Part shown: in pieces, positions 32,489 to 41,764 of the stretch
Layout of the letters: every line of letters starts with the position of its first letter
Position numbering within the stretch: the first letter of the stretch is position 1
Source: UBA4971 sp900019985
Lineage (GTDB): Bacteria; Bacillota; SHA-98; UBA4971
NCBI GenBank assembly: GCA_050949175.1
Contig: JBMNFG010000009.1
Span: 578,898 to 642,897, forward strand
Reading direction: 5' to 3'
Length of the DNA stretch: 64,000 nucleotides
The notes under the pieces: model-generated
The model's input: only the letters and a program-made list of their open reading frames with translations
Databases searched by the model: none
What the model was told of the DNA's origin: nothing
Made by a program: the position numbers and the translations under genes

Positions 32489-34177
32489 ATGGGAATCTTT
32501 ATCTTAAGGGGGTGCGGGCAGATGGTTTTTCGTGCGTTGTCGAGACTGGTTTTACGCATGGTGCCTAGAAGGCAGCGCTCGGCCATTCCGAGCCAGAGAG
32601 GCTCCGACCCCCAGATTTCACTCACAGGCAAGCTAAGCAAGAATCTCAGAGAAAACGAATCCCTCATCAGAGACACATTCGGAAACAGCAGCGACCTTGT
32701 TATCCGCAAGTTAAGGTTTGGGAGCGGCCCGGGCATAGCTATGTTGGTCGTCCATATAGACGGATTGGTTGATTCCGCCCTAATCAGTGACGCTGTGATC
32801 AGGCCGATAGCGGTAACTCCCGAATTCTTTGAGATGGATAAGCAGTCTTCTGCTAGAGTTCGAGATCGGATAAGAGACGGCTTGATTTCAGTGTCAGATA
32901 TAAGCGAGGTCTCGGATAAATCAGACTTCCTCACCGCCATTGCTGAAGGTAAGTGCGGGATAATCATAGACGGAAGTCCCGATGCGTTCGTATGTGATAT
33001 CGGCGGATTTGAGATGCGCAATCTTGAGGAGCCCATGAACGAAGTTGTGATTCGCGGGCCCAGGGAGGGGTTCTGCGAGGTTTTGCGGGTTAATACAAGC
33101 CTGCTCAGGCGTAGGATCAGGAGTCCCCGCCTTTGGATAGAGGAATTCGCAGTCGGGAGAATCAGCCGTACTCAAGTGGAAATCGTCTACTTAAAAGGTA
33201 TTGCCGACGAGAAGTTGGTCCAGGAAGCCAGAGAAAGGATTAGGAGGATCGACATAGACAGTATACAGGAAAGCGGTCAGCTGGAAGAATACATTGAAGA
33301 CGCGCCCTATTCACCTTTTCCGACGATCCTTCGTACAGAGAGGCCTGATCGGGTAGTAGGCGGGCTTCTTGAAGGTAGGATCGCAATTCTTACAGACGGC
33401 ACACCGTTCGCTCTTATTGTCCCTGTTACAATAACTATGTTTCTTACATCTCCTGACGATTATTTTGAACGCTCTTTTATAGCGTCTGCAGAAAGACTGA
33501 TCAGGCACACTTCGTTCTTTGTCGGGCTTTTTCTCCCTTCATTGTACGTTGCAGTAACTACGTTTCACTATGAAATGCTACCTACCACCTTAGTTATTGC
33601 CATAGCCGCTCAACACGAAGGGATACCTTTTCCTGCGGTATTTGAGGCTTTTCTCATGGAGGTATCCTTTGAGATATTGCGAGAAGCGGCTGTGCGGCTG
33701 CCTAATGTGTTCGGGCCTGCAATAAGCGTAGTCGGAGTTTTGATATTGGGAGAGGCTGCAGTCCGCGCAGGTCTTGTTTCACCTATTATGATAATAATTC
33801 TTGCTCTTACAGCTATTGCGTCTTTTGTGACACCCATCTTCAGCCTCTCCGTTGCTGTCAGGCTGCTCCGTTTCCCCATGATATTTCTCGCGGGTTCACT
33901 GGGCTTGTTCGGAGTTGTATTCGGGTTTTCTATAATGGCAATCCATCTGGCTTCTCTTCGGTCATTCGGTATTCCTTACCTTGCTCCTATTGCACCTATT
34001 GTTTCGTCTGATCAAAAAGATGTATTTGTCAGGCTGCCATGGTGGAAGCTGGATACCCGTCCTGAGTTTACAGGTAAAAGGGATGTTAGGAGACAAGCAA
34101 GAGGCTTGAAGCCCCATCCTCCGGAACCTCGGAGAAAACAGGCTCCCAGCAGCCAGAGGAAGAAGAGGTCAAGATGA
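32489..34177 (+). CDS. Spore germination receptor subunit A (GerA family)
   Basis: A 562-residue GerA/SpoVAF-family protein. A large soluble N-terminal domain (to about residue 300) contains the GKCGIIIDGSP and VIRGPREGFCE segments and FEEFAVGRISRT-like text, followed by about five membrane helices from residue 330 (FALIVPVTITMFLTSPDDYF..) and a basic C-terminal tail. GerA subunits form the nutrient germinant receptor in the spore inner membrane with B and C subunits. ATG 32489 has AGGAGG 10-15 bases upstream; ATG 32522 is a second choice. The stop overlaps the next gene by four bases. Confidence 0.92.
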   Translation: MGIFILRGCGQMVFRALSRLVLRMVPRRQRSAIPSQRGSDPQISLTGKLSKNLRENESLIRDTFGNSSDLVIRKLRFGSGPGIAMLVVHIDGLVDSALISDAVIRPIAVTPEFFEMDKQSSARVRDRIRDGLISVSDISEVSDKSDFLTAIAEGKCGIIIDGSPDAFVCDIGGFEMRNLEEPMNEVVIRGPREGFCEVLRVNTSLLRRRIRSPRLWIEEFAVGRISRTQVEIVYLKGIADEKLVQEARERIRRIDIDSIQESGQLEEYIEDAPYSPFPTILRTERPDRVVGGLLEGRIAILTDGTPFALIVPVTITMFLTSPDDYFERSFIASAERLIRHTSFFVGLFLPSLYVAVTTFHYEMLPTTLVIAIAAQHEGIPFPAVFEAFLMEVSFEILREAAVRLPNVFGPAISVVGVLILGEAAVRAGLVSPIMIIILALTAIASFVTPIFSLSVAVRLLRFPMIFLAGSLGLFGVVFGFSIMAIHLASLRSFGIPYLAPIAPIVSSDQKDVFVRLPWWKLDTRPEFTGKRDVRRQARGLKPHPPEPRRKQAPSSQRKKRSR

Positions 34178-35286
34178 GTGTTCTCGAAGGTGGGAAGATA
34201 TCAGGCCGCCAGTTTATGGCTGTGTTAACTATGGTAAGACTGGTTCCTGTTACTTTAGTGTTTTCTATGGTAACCAGTGCAAGCAACCCTCAGGATGCGT
34301 GGATCGCCAGTATCATCAGCGGTGTTGTTGCGATTCCTTTTGCTATGCTCATAGCCAGATTAAGCCTGAAGTTTCCGGAAAAGACGATTATTGAATATAG
34401 CCAGATTATCCTCGGACCCGTCCTCGGGAAGCTCGTTGGCCTGGTCTTCCTTTGGTTTTCCATACAAACCTCTGTGAATATTATCCGCGCTCTGGGTGAA
34501 GCATACGCTATTGCTATCATGCCTGAGACCCCTATTCAGACTTTTATGATCATGTTAGCTATCATGAGCTGCTACGCTGCAAGATCCGGACTTGAGGTGC
34601 TGTCTCGTCTTGGAGAGGACACATTATTCATCGTTGGGTTTATTTTTCTGGTTGCGTGTGTGCTTCCGTATAACGCTATGCGGCTTGAGAACTTGCTGCC
34701 GGTTCTCGCCAAAGGTATGTCCAGTCTCATCCCCCCTGTCGTTGCAAGCCTTGGCTACTACAGTCAATTCATCATGATCGGTATGTTAGTACCCTATCTG
34801 GCCAAGCCGGAAGAAGCCACAAAATACGCGATATATGCAGTCCTTATTTCCGGCTTTCTTACAACAGCTGGATGTGTATCAGTAGTTGCTGCCCTGGGCA
34901 CTACGGCTAACTCATGGACTCTTCCGTTATTCAGTCTTGCCAGGTTGATAAGCTTAGGAGAATTCTTTGAAAGGATAGAGGCAGGAATAATGGCAGCATG
35001 GACGCTGAGCGCCGGGATCAAGTTAGCCTTGTTTCTGTGGGCGATATCTGTGGGAATAGCTCAGCTGTTCAACCTCAAAAGATACGAGCCCCTGGTATTT
35101 CCCCTTGCTGCGGTATTCATTCCCCTTGCACTAGTTGCCTTCGAAAGTATGGTAGATCTTGAAGACTATCTCTCCAAAGCAGACGCTGTGGCTGCCGTAA
35201 TCATAGCGGTAGCGGTCATCGCACTTCTGTATGCAGGGTTAGGTGTCCGATCCTTTCTCTTCCCTGGGAAGGAGAAATACAGATGA
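34174..35286 (+). CDS. Spore germination receptor subunit B (GerAB/YndE permease family)
   Basis: A 370-residue integral membrane protein with about ten hydrophobic helices, related to the APC amino-acid transporters. It begins with GGKISGRQFMAVLTMVRLV, the usual GerB start, and has PEKTIIEYSQIILG, which is a strong family sequence. GerB subunits are thought to bind the nutrient germinant. It overlaps both neighbours by four bases, giving a strictly coupled gerABC operon. Confidence 0.92.
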   Translation: MSVLEGGKISGRQFMAVLTMVRLVPVTLVFSMVTSASNPQDAWIASIISGVVAIPFAMLIARLSLKFPEKTIIEYSQIILGPVLGKLVGLVFLWFSIQTSVNIIRALGEAYAIAIMPETPIQTFMIMLAIMSCYAARSGLEVLSRLGEDTLFIVGFIFLVACVLPYNAMRLENLLPVLAKGMSSLIPPVVASLGYYSQFIMIGMLVPYLAKPEEATKYAIYAVLISGFLTTAGCVSVVAALGTTANSWTLPLFSLARLISLGEFFERIEAGIMAAWTLSAGIKLALFLWAISVGIAQLFNLKRYEPLVFPLAAVFIPLALVAFESMVDLEDYLSKADAVAAVIIAVAVIALLYAGLGVRSFLFPGKEKYR

Positions 35287-36521
35287 AACCTTGGTGCATA
35301 CTGCGTGCCGCGGCAACCGTGTTACTGGTCTTAGCAGTTATTTCCTCTGCGGGGTGTTGGAGTAGAAGAGAGATACAGGAGATCGGTTTTGCCCTCTTGA
35401 TCGGGTTAGACCATGCTGCAGAGGAAGGGAAGGTTATGATTACTGTCCACATAGCAAAGCCATTTTCTTTGCTGGCAGCAGGTGCAGGTACTGCCGAGGA
35501 GAAGGCTTACTGGCAAGTAAGCAGCACAGGCCGTACTGTATTTGATGCCTGGAGGAACCTCCGCCAGCAGTCCCCAAGGCGTCCTCTTTTGCACCATAGT
35601 AGATTCATAGTCTTCGGCGAGGAATTCGCCAGAAGCGGTATTCGTGAAGCGCTAGATTTCTTTTATAGAGAAGGAGAGGTCAGGGAGACAAATTTTGTAG
35701 TTGTGGCAAAAGGAGCGAAAGCCTCGGAATTTGTCTGGGGCGAATATGAGCTTGAACCCATGCCTTCCCGAGGAGCACTGGGCGTCATAAAGCAAGTAGC
35801 CCAAGAGCTTTCTACAATTGTCATGGTAACTCTGAACGACTTTCTTCAGATGATGGAAGCTGAAGGAATAGAAGCTGTAGCTTCCAGAGCAGAACAGGTC
35901 TGGCGGCCTCCTTCCCAGGATCCCAGGGGACAGTTGAAAAATGAGGTAATCGCAGTAAGCGGGAGAGAAACAGGGGCTGCAGCATTTAAAGGAGACAAGC
36001 TTGCAGGGTGGTTGGACAAAGTTCAAGCCAGGGGCCTTCAGTGGGTAAGAGGGAAGGTAAGATCCGGCATTTTGCTCATCGAGCAGCCGGGTAAAGAGAA
36101 TAAACTGGCGAGTATTGAGATCTTAAGAGCTACTTCAACTGTAACCCCAAAGATTTCGGAAGGGCGTCCGTCTATACAGATCAAGGTTGACGCCGTAGGA
36201 GTCATCGGCGAGGTACAGGAGTACCTCGATCCTATGGCAAGCGAAGAAATATGGGCGTCCATGGAAAGAAGGATGGCTGAGGCCATACGCCATGAAATCG
36301 AAGCTGCTCTGGACATTGCGAAGCATGAATTCAATTCAGATATCTTCGGTTTCGGAGCGGCGTTTGCAAGACGGTATCCGAAAGAGTGGGACGGGTTAAA
36401 GCGCAAGTGGGACGAAGAATTCCCCAAGCTGGACGTTGAGATCGAGGTGAAAACAATAATCAGGCGTTCAGGTTTGACCCGAAGAAGCATGCAACTTGTT
36501 CGTCGTAAAGAAGAGGTCTAG
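35283..36521 (+). CDS. Spore germination lipoprotein Ger(x)C
   Basis: A 412-residue protein with a lipoprotein signal ending in SSAGC (Cys25), followed directly by WSRREIQEIGFALLIGLD, the characteristic GerC start. Later LRQQSPRRPLLHHSRFIVFGEEFARSGI and the C-terminal helical domain match the family. The mature lipoprotein would sit on the outer face of the inner spore membrane and complete the receptor. ATGA overlap with the B-subunit gene. Confidence 0.92.
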   Translation: MKPWCILRAAATVLLVLAVISSAGCWSRREIQEIGFALLIGLDHAAEEGKVMITVHIAKPFSLLAAGAGTAEEKAYWQVSSTGRTVFDAWRNLRQQSPRRPLLHHSRFIVFGEEFARSGIREALDFFYREGEVRETNFVVVAKGAKASEFVWGEYELEPMPSRGALGVIKQVAQELSTIVMVTLNDFLQMMEAEGIEAVASRAEQVWRPPSQDPRGQLKNEVIAVSGRETGAAAFKGDKLAGWLDKVQARGLQWVRGKVRSGILLIEQPGKENKLASIEILRATSTVTPKISEGRPSIQIKVDAVGVIGEVQEYLDPMASEEIWASMERRMAEAIRHEIEAALDIAKHEFNSDIFGFGAAFARRYPKEWDGLKRKWDEEFPKLDVEIEVKTIIRRSGLTRRSMQLVRRKEEV

Positions 36522-36523
36522 GT

Positions 36524-36763
36524 ATGCAAACCGTTATCTGGCTTACATTAGCATTTGCTGTACTCGGTTTCTTTGAAGTTCTGCAGCTCTTGAGAAACAG
36601 GTTTTGGCGAGACCTCGTAGTATTCGGTTTCCTCCTTATACTCGGGTTTGTTCTGTGTCTTTTTGTAACCTTCGAGATCTCTATGCCGAATCCTGTGACG
36701 ATAACAAGGCTTATTACCGCACCTATCCTAGAGCTCCTTGGAATCCCCGTTCATTACAGGTGA
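36524..36763 (+). CDS. Small membrane protein of the ger operon, function unknown
   Basis: A 79-residue protein with two hydrophobic segments (about 4-20 and 32-50) separated by the polar LRNRFWRD turn; the tail is only weakly hydrophobic. ATG 36524 starts two bases after the gerC stop, with AGAGGT upstream, so it belongs to the operon. Small extra membrane subunits (GerD-like or unnamed) accompany some germinant receptors; whether this is one is a guess. I do not recognise the family. Confidence 0.65.
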   Translation: MQTVIWLTLAFAVLGFFEVLQLLRNRFWRDLVVFGFLLILGFVLCLFVTFEISMPNPVTITRLITAPILELLGIPVHYR

Positions 36764-36776
36764 TGACCGGAACTTG

Positions 36777-36805
36777 TTGACAAGCCGCGCTTGCTGTGAT
36801 AGTAT
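36777..36805 (+). promoter_or_regulatory. Sigma-A promoter of the metNIQ operon
   Basis: A perfect TTGACA (36777-36782), a 17-base spacer and TAGTAT (36800-36805). The start near 36812 is about 40 bases ahead of the riboswitch P1 helix. Confidence 0.7.
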
Positions 36806-36850
36806 TCATCTCAAAATGTAATGAGAAACCTGATAAATTTAGATCATTCG

Positions 36851-36988
36851 CTCATCCAGAGAGGTGGAGGGACTGGCCCAATGAAACCCGGCAACCTTCC
36901 GGTATTGTGGCACAACCCATTCCGGGCTACAATACGGAGAGGTGCTAATTCCAGCGGATGAATCCTATGGATTGATCCGGCAGATGAG
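36851..36988 (+). promoter_or_regulatory. SAM-I (S-box) riboswitch
   Basis: Helix P1 is closed by CTCATC (36851-36856) with GATGAG (36983-36988). The S-box core is present in order: AGAGGTGGAGGGACTGGCCC, then ATGAAACCCGGCAACC (kink-turn and SAM pocket), and the later GGTGCTAATTCC element. With S-adenosylmethionine bound, the terminator that follows forms and methionine transport is shut off. Confidence 0.95.
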
Positions 36989-37015
36989 GGGAATAAGGCA
37001 GATTCGAGATTTCAG

Positions 37016-37043
37016 CCCTTTCCCACTGCGGGGAGGGTTTTTT
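37016..37043 (+). terminator. Intrinsic terminator controlled by the SAM riboswitch
   Basis: A G/C-rich hairpin (CCCTTTCCC with GGGGAGGG, loop ACTGC) followed by six T residues at 37038-37043, placed between the S-box and metN. This is the expression platform of the riboswitch. Confidence 0.85.
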
Positions 37044-37071
37044 GCATCTTAAAGAGGGATGTGTTATAGGA

Positions 37072-38133
37072 TTGGTGAAACTGGAGTCAATATCGAAGAC
37101 CTTCACTACTGAATCGTCGAAAGTAGTTGCACTGGAGGACGTAAGCCTTCGCGTGGCTCCCGGGGAGATCTTCGGGATAATCGGGCTTTCCGGGGCCGGG
37201 AAAAGCACCCTTGTCAGGTGTATTAACATGCTGGAGGTACCTGACAAGGGCAGAGTGTATGTGGACGGGCTGGAGATCACAGGCTTGGGAAGTAAGGAGC
37301 TTCGCGAAGCAAGAAAGAAAATCGGGATGATATTTCAGAATTTCAACCTGCTGTCGTCTCGAACGGTTTTGGAGAACATCGTCTTTCCTTTAGAGATCGC
37401 CGGATTAGAGAAGGAGAAGAGGCTTGAGAAAGGCAGAAACCTTCTTCAACTGGTAGGGCTTGAAGACAAAGAGAAGGCATATCCCTCTCAATTGAGCGGC
37501 GGTCAAAAGCAGCGGGTAGGTATTGCGCGGGCATTGGCAAATGACCCTAAAGTCCTCTTATGTGACGAGCCCACATCGTCATTGGATCCGCAGACGACAC
37601 GGTCCATCTTAAAGCTTCTCGACACGATTAACAAGGAGTTTGGGTTGACTATCATCCTGATAACTCACGAGATGGATTCGATCAGACAGATATGTGACAA
37701 GGTAGCCGTCATTGCAGACGGAAGAGTCGCAGAGTGCGGCAAGGTTGTTGACATATTTACCTCACCGAAGCACAAAGCAACAAAAGCCTTGATTCGGGGA
37801 ACCGGCCACATAGACACCCCTGATTGGGCAGTTGAGATCCTGGAAGCATCTTCACAGGCGCCTGACAGGAAACTGGTGAGGCTTTCCTTTGTAGGAGAGT
37901 CAACAGGACGTCCTGTAGTTTCATCTATCATTCGCGATTTCGGGGTGGATATAAATATCCTTACCGCTCAGATCGATCATATCAGGTCAGCCCCGTTCGG
38001 TGTAATGTTGGTGGAGCTTTCCGGTGACGATGATTCAGTGGAAAAATCCCTGGATTTCCTGAAACGAATCGGCGTCTCTGTTGAGGTCATCGATGATGTC
38101 AGTGATTTCTTGGCTAAGGTAAACGGAAGGTAG
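37072..38133 (+). CDS. metN: Methionine ABC transporter ATP-binding protein
   Basis: A 353-residue ABC ATPase: Walker A GLSGAGKSTL, Q-loop MIFQNFNLL, signature LSGGQKQRVGIARALA and Walker B LLCDEPTSSLD. The C-terminal NIL domain that senses methionine is present (from about residue 265). The gene follows an S-box terminator, which defines the substrate as methionine. The start is uncertain: TTG 37072 and GTG 37075 lie just before the conserved LESISKTF; a frame to 37042 would begin in the terminator. Confidence 0.93.
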   Translation: MVKLESISKTFTTESSKVVALEDVSLRVAPGEIFGIIGLSGAGKSTLVRCINMLEVPDKGRVYVDGLEITGLGSKELREARKKIGMIFQNFNLLSSRTVLENIVFPLEIAGLEKEKRLEKGRNLLQLVGLEDKEKAYPSQLSGGQKQRVGIARALANDPKVLLCDEPTSSLDPQTTRSILKLLDTINKEFGLTIILITHEMDSIRQICDKVAVIADGRVAECGKVVDIFTSPKHKATKALIRGTGHIDTPDWAVEILEASSQAPDRKLVRLSFVGESTGRPVVSSIIRDFGVDINILTAQIDHIRSAPFGVMLVELSGDDDSVEKSLDFLKRIGVSVEVIDDVSDFLAKVNGR

Positions 38134-38141
38134 GGCATGAA

Positions 38142-38804
38142 GTGTTTAACCATCGTTTTGTTCAGATTATCGCAGGAAGCCTAGGTGAAACTCTCTACAT
38201 GGTGGGAGTCTCCTGTGCACTGGCAGTTGTATTCGGATTGCCTATCGGGGTGATCCTGGTAACTACGGAACGAAAGGGTATTCTTGAGAATCCCGGCGTT
38301 AACCAGGTTTTTGGAGTCGTCGTCAATATCGGAAGATCGATTCCTTTCGTGATCTTGATGGTTGCGATAATGCCTTTTACACGGCTCTTGACAGGCACTT
38401 CCATCGGTACCACTGCTGCAATTGTTCCTCTGACCGTAGCTGCCATTCCCTTTGTGGCAAGAATGGTTGAAACCTCGCTTCGCGAGGTTGATCAGGGTGT
38501 CATCGAGGCAGCTCAGGCAATGGGTGCATCTCCCTGGGAGATAATATCGAAGGTGCTCATTCCGGAAGCAATGCCTTCACTTATATCAGGGGTGACAATC
38601 ACAGCAATAAACCTGATCGGCTATTCCACTATGGCAGGGGCCATAGGCGGCGGCGGATTGGGGGACCTTGCGGTGCGGTACGGTTACCAGAGGTTTCGGG
38701 GAGATGTGATGTTTGCAACAGTAGTCATCCTCGTCCTCTTGGTGCAGGGAGTTCAGATGTTCGGCGGCACACTGGCAAGAAGGGTAGAGAAGAGGCGAAG
38801 TTAA
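38142..38804 (+). CDS. metI: Methionine ABC transporter permease
   Basis: A 220-residue membrane protein with five to six helices and the EAA-loop segment EAAQAMGASPWEIISKVLIPEAMPSLISG, typical of MetI. GETLYMVGVS near the start and GYSTMAGAIGGGGLGDLAVRYGYQRF near the end are family hallmarks. GTG 38142 begins eight bases after metN. Confidence 0.94.
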   Translation: MFNHRFVQIIAGSLGETLYMVGVSCALAVVFGLPIGVILVTTERKGILENPGVNQVFGVVVNIGRSIPFVILMVAIMPFTRLLTGTSIGTTAAIVPLTVAAIPFVARMVETSLREVDQGVIEAAQAMGASPWEIISKVLIPEAMPSLISGVTITAINLIGYSTMAGAIGGGGLGDLAVRYGYQRFRGDVMFATVVILVLLVQGVQMFGGTLARRVEKRRS

Positions 38805-38826
38805 AGAAGAAGAGGAGGAAATAAGT

Positions 38827-39636
38827 ATGAAGAAGACTCTTATCGCGTTTCTAGTCGCAACGCTGGTTCTGTGGGTAGGAGGAGCGAGCAGTCAGGCATT
38901 GGCACCCGTAGAACTGAAGGTAGGTGCGACACCTGTTCCACACTCAGAAATCCTTGAAGTTGTAAAGCCTATTCTGGAGGAGAAAGGGATTTCCCTGAAA
39001 GTCATCGAGTTTACTGATTACGTTACCCCTAACCTCGCGCTAAATGACGGGGATATTGACGCCAACTATTTTCAGCACATCCCGTACCTGGAGGAATTTG
39101 CCTCAGCCAGGCGGCTTGATATCACTTATATGGCCAGAGTCCACATTGAGCCTATGGGAGCGTATTCAAAGAAGGTCAAAGACCTTGAGGACCTGACAAA
39201 CAGGGCTAAAGTGGGGATTCCCAATGACCCGACGAACGGGGGAAGGGCGCTCCTGCTTCTGGAGAGGGCAGGTGTAATCGAGCTTGATGATGAAGCTGGC
39301 ATCACTGCAACCAAGTACGATATAATCTCAAATCCCAAGAACCTGCAAATCATTGAGCTTGAGGCAGCACAGCTTCCAAGATCCCTTGAGGACCTGGATC
39401 TTGCAATAATCAACTCCAATTACGCCCTTGAGGCAGGGCTTGTTCCGACTCGCGACGCTCTTATAATAGAGGATGCCAATTCACCGTACGTGAATGTCTT
39501 GGCTGTAAGGGCAAAAGACATAGACAATGAAGCCCTCAGAGAGCTTGCAATGGCTTTAACCTCGGAGCAGGTAGCGAAGTTCATAGAAGAGAACTACCCG
39601 GGCTCAGTTGTGCCCGCTTTCGGGCTGGACTTCTAA
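38827..39636 (+). CDS. metQ: Methionine ABC transporter substrate-binding protein
   Basis: A 269-residue NlpA/MetQ-family protein: KVGATPVPHSEILE, DGDIDANYFQHIPYLEEF, and IGIPNDPTNGGRALLLLE-like segments. It captures D- or L-methionine outside the membrane. Unusually, the signal sequence (about residues 1-26, ending ASSQALA) has no cysteine, so it is not a standard lipoprotein; it may be released or held by an uncleaved signal helix. AGAAGAGGAGG precedes the ATG. Confidence 0.92.
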   Translation: MKKTLIAFLVATLVLWVGGASSQALAPVELKVGATPVPHSEILEVVKPILEEKGISLKVIEFTDYVTPNLALNDGDIDANYFQHIPYLEEFASARRLDITYMARVHIEPMGAYSKKVKDLEDLTNRAKVGIPNDPTNGGRALLLLERAGVIELDDEAGITATKYDIISNPKNLQIIELEAAQLPRSLEDLDLAIINSNYALEAGLVPTRDALIIEDANSPYVNVLAVRAKDIDNEALRELAMALTSEQVAKFIEENYPGSVVPAFGLDF

Positions 39637-39683
39637 GAGGTAAGGTAGAGTCCGGAAATCGCCTTGGGTTCAAGATGGAAAAC

Positions 39684-39716
39684 AGCCTGGAGACACCTGA
39701 TACGTGTCTGCAGGCT
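39684..39716. terminator. Bidirectional terminator between metQ and the radical SAM gene
   Basis: Arms AGCCTGGAGACAC (39684-39696) and GTGTCTGCAGGCT (39704-39716) pair almost fully around a 7-base loop. Weak T-rich tracts lie on each side (ATTTATCTT on plus; GTTTTCC on minus), so it can end transcription of the two convergent units. Confidence 0.8.
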
Positions 39717-39743
39717 GCATTTATCTTGCTATGTGGGATGATG

Positions 39744-41111
39744 TCATTTATCCGTTTCCGTTTTTTTCGCACTATTCTTCTCCCAGATACCGTCTGCCAC
39801 TTCGCCCCATGCTTTTGCGTACCCATGAAGAGGCTGACAGAGAGCAGCTGCAGTCAGATTGTTAACCTGGGTGGGATACGCACCTGTTTCCTCAACTATT
39901 CTCTGGAGTTTTTCAGGATTGTCAATCATGGGACAAGGCCTTAAGGGGTTTTCGTTAAAAGGTATTGATTCTTGATATGCCTTGAAGAGGGGTGATTTCA
40001 ATGCTTCCAACAGAGTTGTATCTTTGATGTTCATGTTTGCATAATGGATGAATGCACATGGCTCTACTTCACCTGTGGCATTGATGTGGAAGTAGCACCG
40101 TCCTCCTGCAATGCATCCTCCGGTAGCTGCGCCGTCATTCCAGAAATCTGCGATGAAAATCGGTTTTTCCGAACGCCATCTGTTAACCGTCTCATACATG
40201 TAAGCCCTTTGTTCAGGGGTTGCCATATATTCAAGGTCAGCTTCGCCGCCAACCGGAACGTAGGTAAAGAGCCAGCCGAAGATACAGCCTTTATCGATCA
40301 TTAAATCTATGAATTCATCGCTGCCGATTGTGTTTGTGTTTTCCCGGTTATATGTAGCGGAAAACCCGAAGACAACACCGGCCTCACGCAGGTTATCCAT
40401 GGCTTGCATAACCTTTTTGAAGACTCCTTTGCCGCGCCTTGCGTCAGTCTCATCTTCGAAGCCTTCAATGCTTATGGCAAACGTCAAATTGCCGATGTCA
40501 GCGAATTCCTGTGCTGTTTCCCTGTCAATCAAGGTGCCGTTCGTGAAGACGTGAAATACCAGCTCATCATATTTCTTCGCCAGAGCCATAAGATCATCTT
40601 TTCTGATAGTAGGCTCACCGCCTGAGACCACTATGAAACGGATGCCGAGGTCTTGAGCTTCACCGATAACCCTATCCAAAGTACTATAATCCATGTCTTT
40701 TGTAACGTCATACTCAGCTGCCCAGCAGCCTTTACACCTGAGGTTGCACTTGCCTGTGGGGTCAATCAACATTGCCCAGGGTATATGGACACCGTACTTC
40801 TCCTCGCTGCGCCTGCGGTAAGTGGGCGCCAGCAAGCCGGCGTGTATGAAGAAATTGATGCCGGTTTTATCGCGGACAGTGGGAGAAACCTGCTTGAGGG
40901 TTCTGACAGCCAGTTTACGCCAGTTGTTGTTTTCATCTTTCATGGCATTAATCCATGAACGCGCGTATTGTTTGTGCATAGGTTCCCGCGCAAGGGTTTC
41001 CCCCCACTGGAGAATCTTAACAAGGTTCTCCTCAGGTTTGTTTGTCAAGTACCTGAGCAACTGCTTGACTACGGCCTCACCAAGCATGGCTTTTGCGCCT
41101 TCAAACGCCAT
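39744..41111 (-). CDS. Radical SAM protein with C-terminal cysteine-rich domain
   Basis: A 455-residue enzyme. The radical SAM loop CNLRCKGCWAAEY lies near residue 128; VVSGGEPTIRKDDL and FTNGTLID follow. The C-terminal part has SPASM-like cysteines (GGCIAGGRCYFHINATGEVEPCAFIHYAN ... CPMIDNP), so at least one auxiliary cluster is likely. An N-terminal helical extension of about 110 residues precedes the core. It is probably cotranscribed with the ArsR-type gene at 41178 on the same strand. The reaction is not known; a metal- or lipid-related modification (HpnH-like family) is possible but not shown. Confidence 0.8.
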   Translation of the reverse strand: MAFEGAKAMLGEAVVKQLLRYLTNKPEENLVKILQWGETLAREPMHKQYARSWINAMKDENNNWRKLAVRTLKQVSPTVRDKTGINFFIHAGLLAPTYRRRSEEKYGVHIPWAMLIDPTGKCNLRCKGCWAAEYDVTKDMDYSTLDRVIGEAQDLGIRFIVVSGGEPTIRKDDLMALAKKYDELVFHVFTNGTLIDRETAQEFADIGNLTFAISIEGFEDETDARRGKGVFKKVMQAMDNLREAGVVFGFSATYNRENTNTIGSDEFIDLMIDKGCIFGWLFTYVPVGGEADLEYMATPEQRAYMYETVNRWRSEKPIFIADFWNDGAATGGCIAGGRCYFHINATGEVEPCAFIHYANMNIKDTTLLEALKSPLFKAYQESIPFNENPLRPCPMIDNPEKLQRIVEETGAYPTQVNNLTAAALCQPLHGYAKAWGEVADGIWEKNSAKKTETDK

Positions 41112-41177
41112 AGTTACTACCTCCCTTGTCTGCGGCCCTCAACCGTCAGCAAGCAATGAAAACCCGTCAATTCCCTG

Positions 41178-41498
41178 CTACATACTGAACATGTGCCTTC
41201 TGTCAAGGAGCCTGTTAAGAAGGTTGCGTACTTCTTCCAGGGGAGAGTGATTAATGCTGCAAAGAGTGTACTTGCCTTCGCGACGCAGCCTGACCAGGCC
41301 TGCTTCGTGGAGTATCTTGAGTTGTTGAGAGACGGCAGATTGGCTGATGCCGAGACGCTCCTCCAGTTCCTTGACACTATGGACATTGGACGAAACCAGG
41401 TCCAGGATCCTAAAACGCGTTTCTTGACCGAGAGCACGAAATGCCCGGATCGAATCTTTCGACCGTGGTATAGGCTTCACCTCCCTTTCGGTGACCAA
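41178..41498 (-). CDS. ArsR-family winged-helix regulator
   Basis: A 106-residue protein with the ArsR fold: FRALGQETRFRILDLVSSN, HTH SVKELEERLGISQSAVSQQLKILHEAGLV, and wing RREGKYTLCSIN. The CVCxD metal motif is absent; one Cys occurs in the wing. It lies 66 bases upstream of the radical SAM gene and likely controls it. The start is unclear: TTG 41498 is used, but AGGGAGG in the coding part followed by GTG at codon 7 suggests a shorter form. Confidence 0.82.
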   Translation of the reverse strand: MVTEREVKPIPRSKDSIRAFRALGQETRFRILDLVSSNVHSVKELEERLGISQSAVSQQLKILHEAGLVRLRREGKYTLCSINHSPLEEVRNLLNRLLDRRHMFSM

Positions 41499-41668
41499 TT
41501 GTCTGCACTTTATTGACAGTAAATCTTATGCCAGTGAAGATTATACTAGCAGGTTTAGAAATAAAAGACATATTACCATTTGCTTATATGTTACACCCTT
41601 TCACAGGGCTTGTCAAACTCTCCCGGGGATTCGCACATTTCAAGGTACAAACTGAACCCCCGGCTAAA

Positions 41669-41697
41669 TTGTTTCAGCCCCAGGATGGTGGTATAAT
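41669..41697 (+). promoter_or_regulatory. Sigma-A promoter of lepA
   Basis: TTGTTT (41669-41674), 17 bases, TATAAT (41692-41697). GGAGGTG and the lepA TTG start follow within 70 bases. Confidence 0.6.
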
Positions 41698-41764
41698 AAA
41701 CCGCGGATGTGGCCGGGATAAGCTTTGGCCGCATTTGTCTCATAATACGGAGGTGCGATATTTA

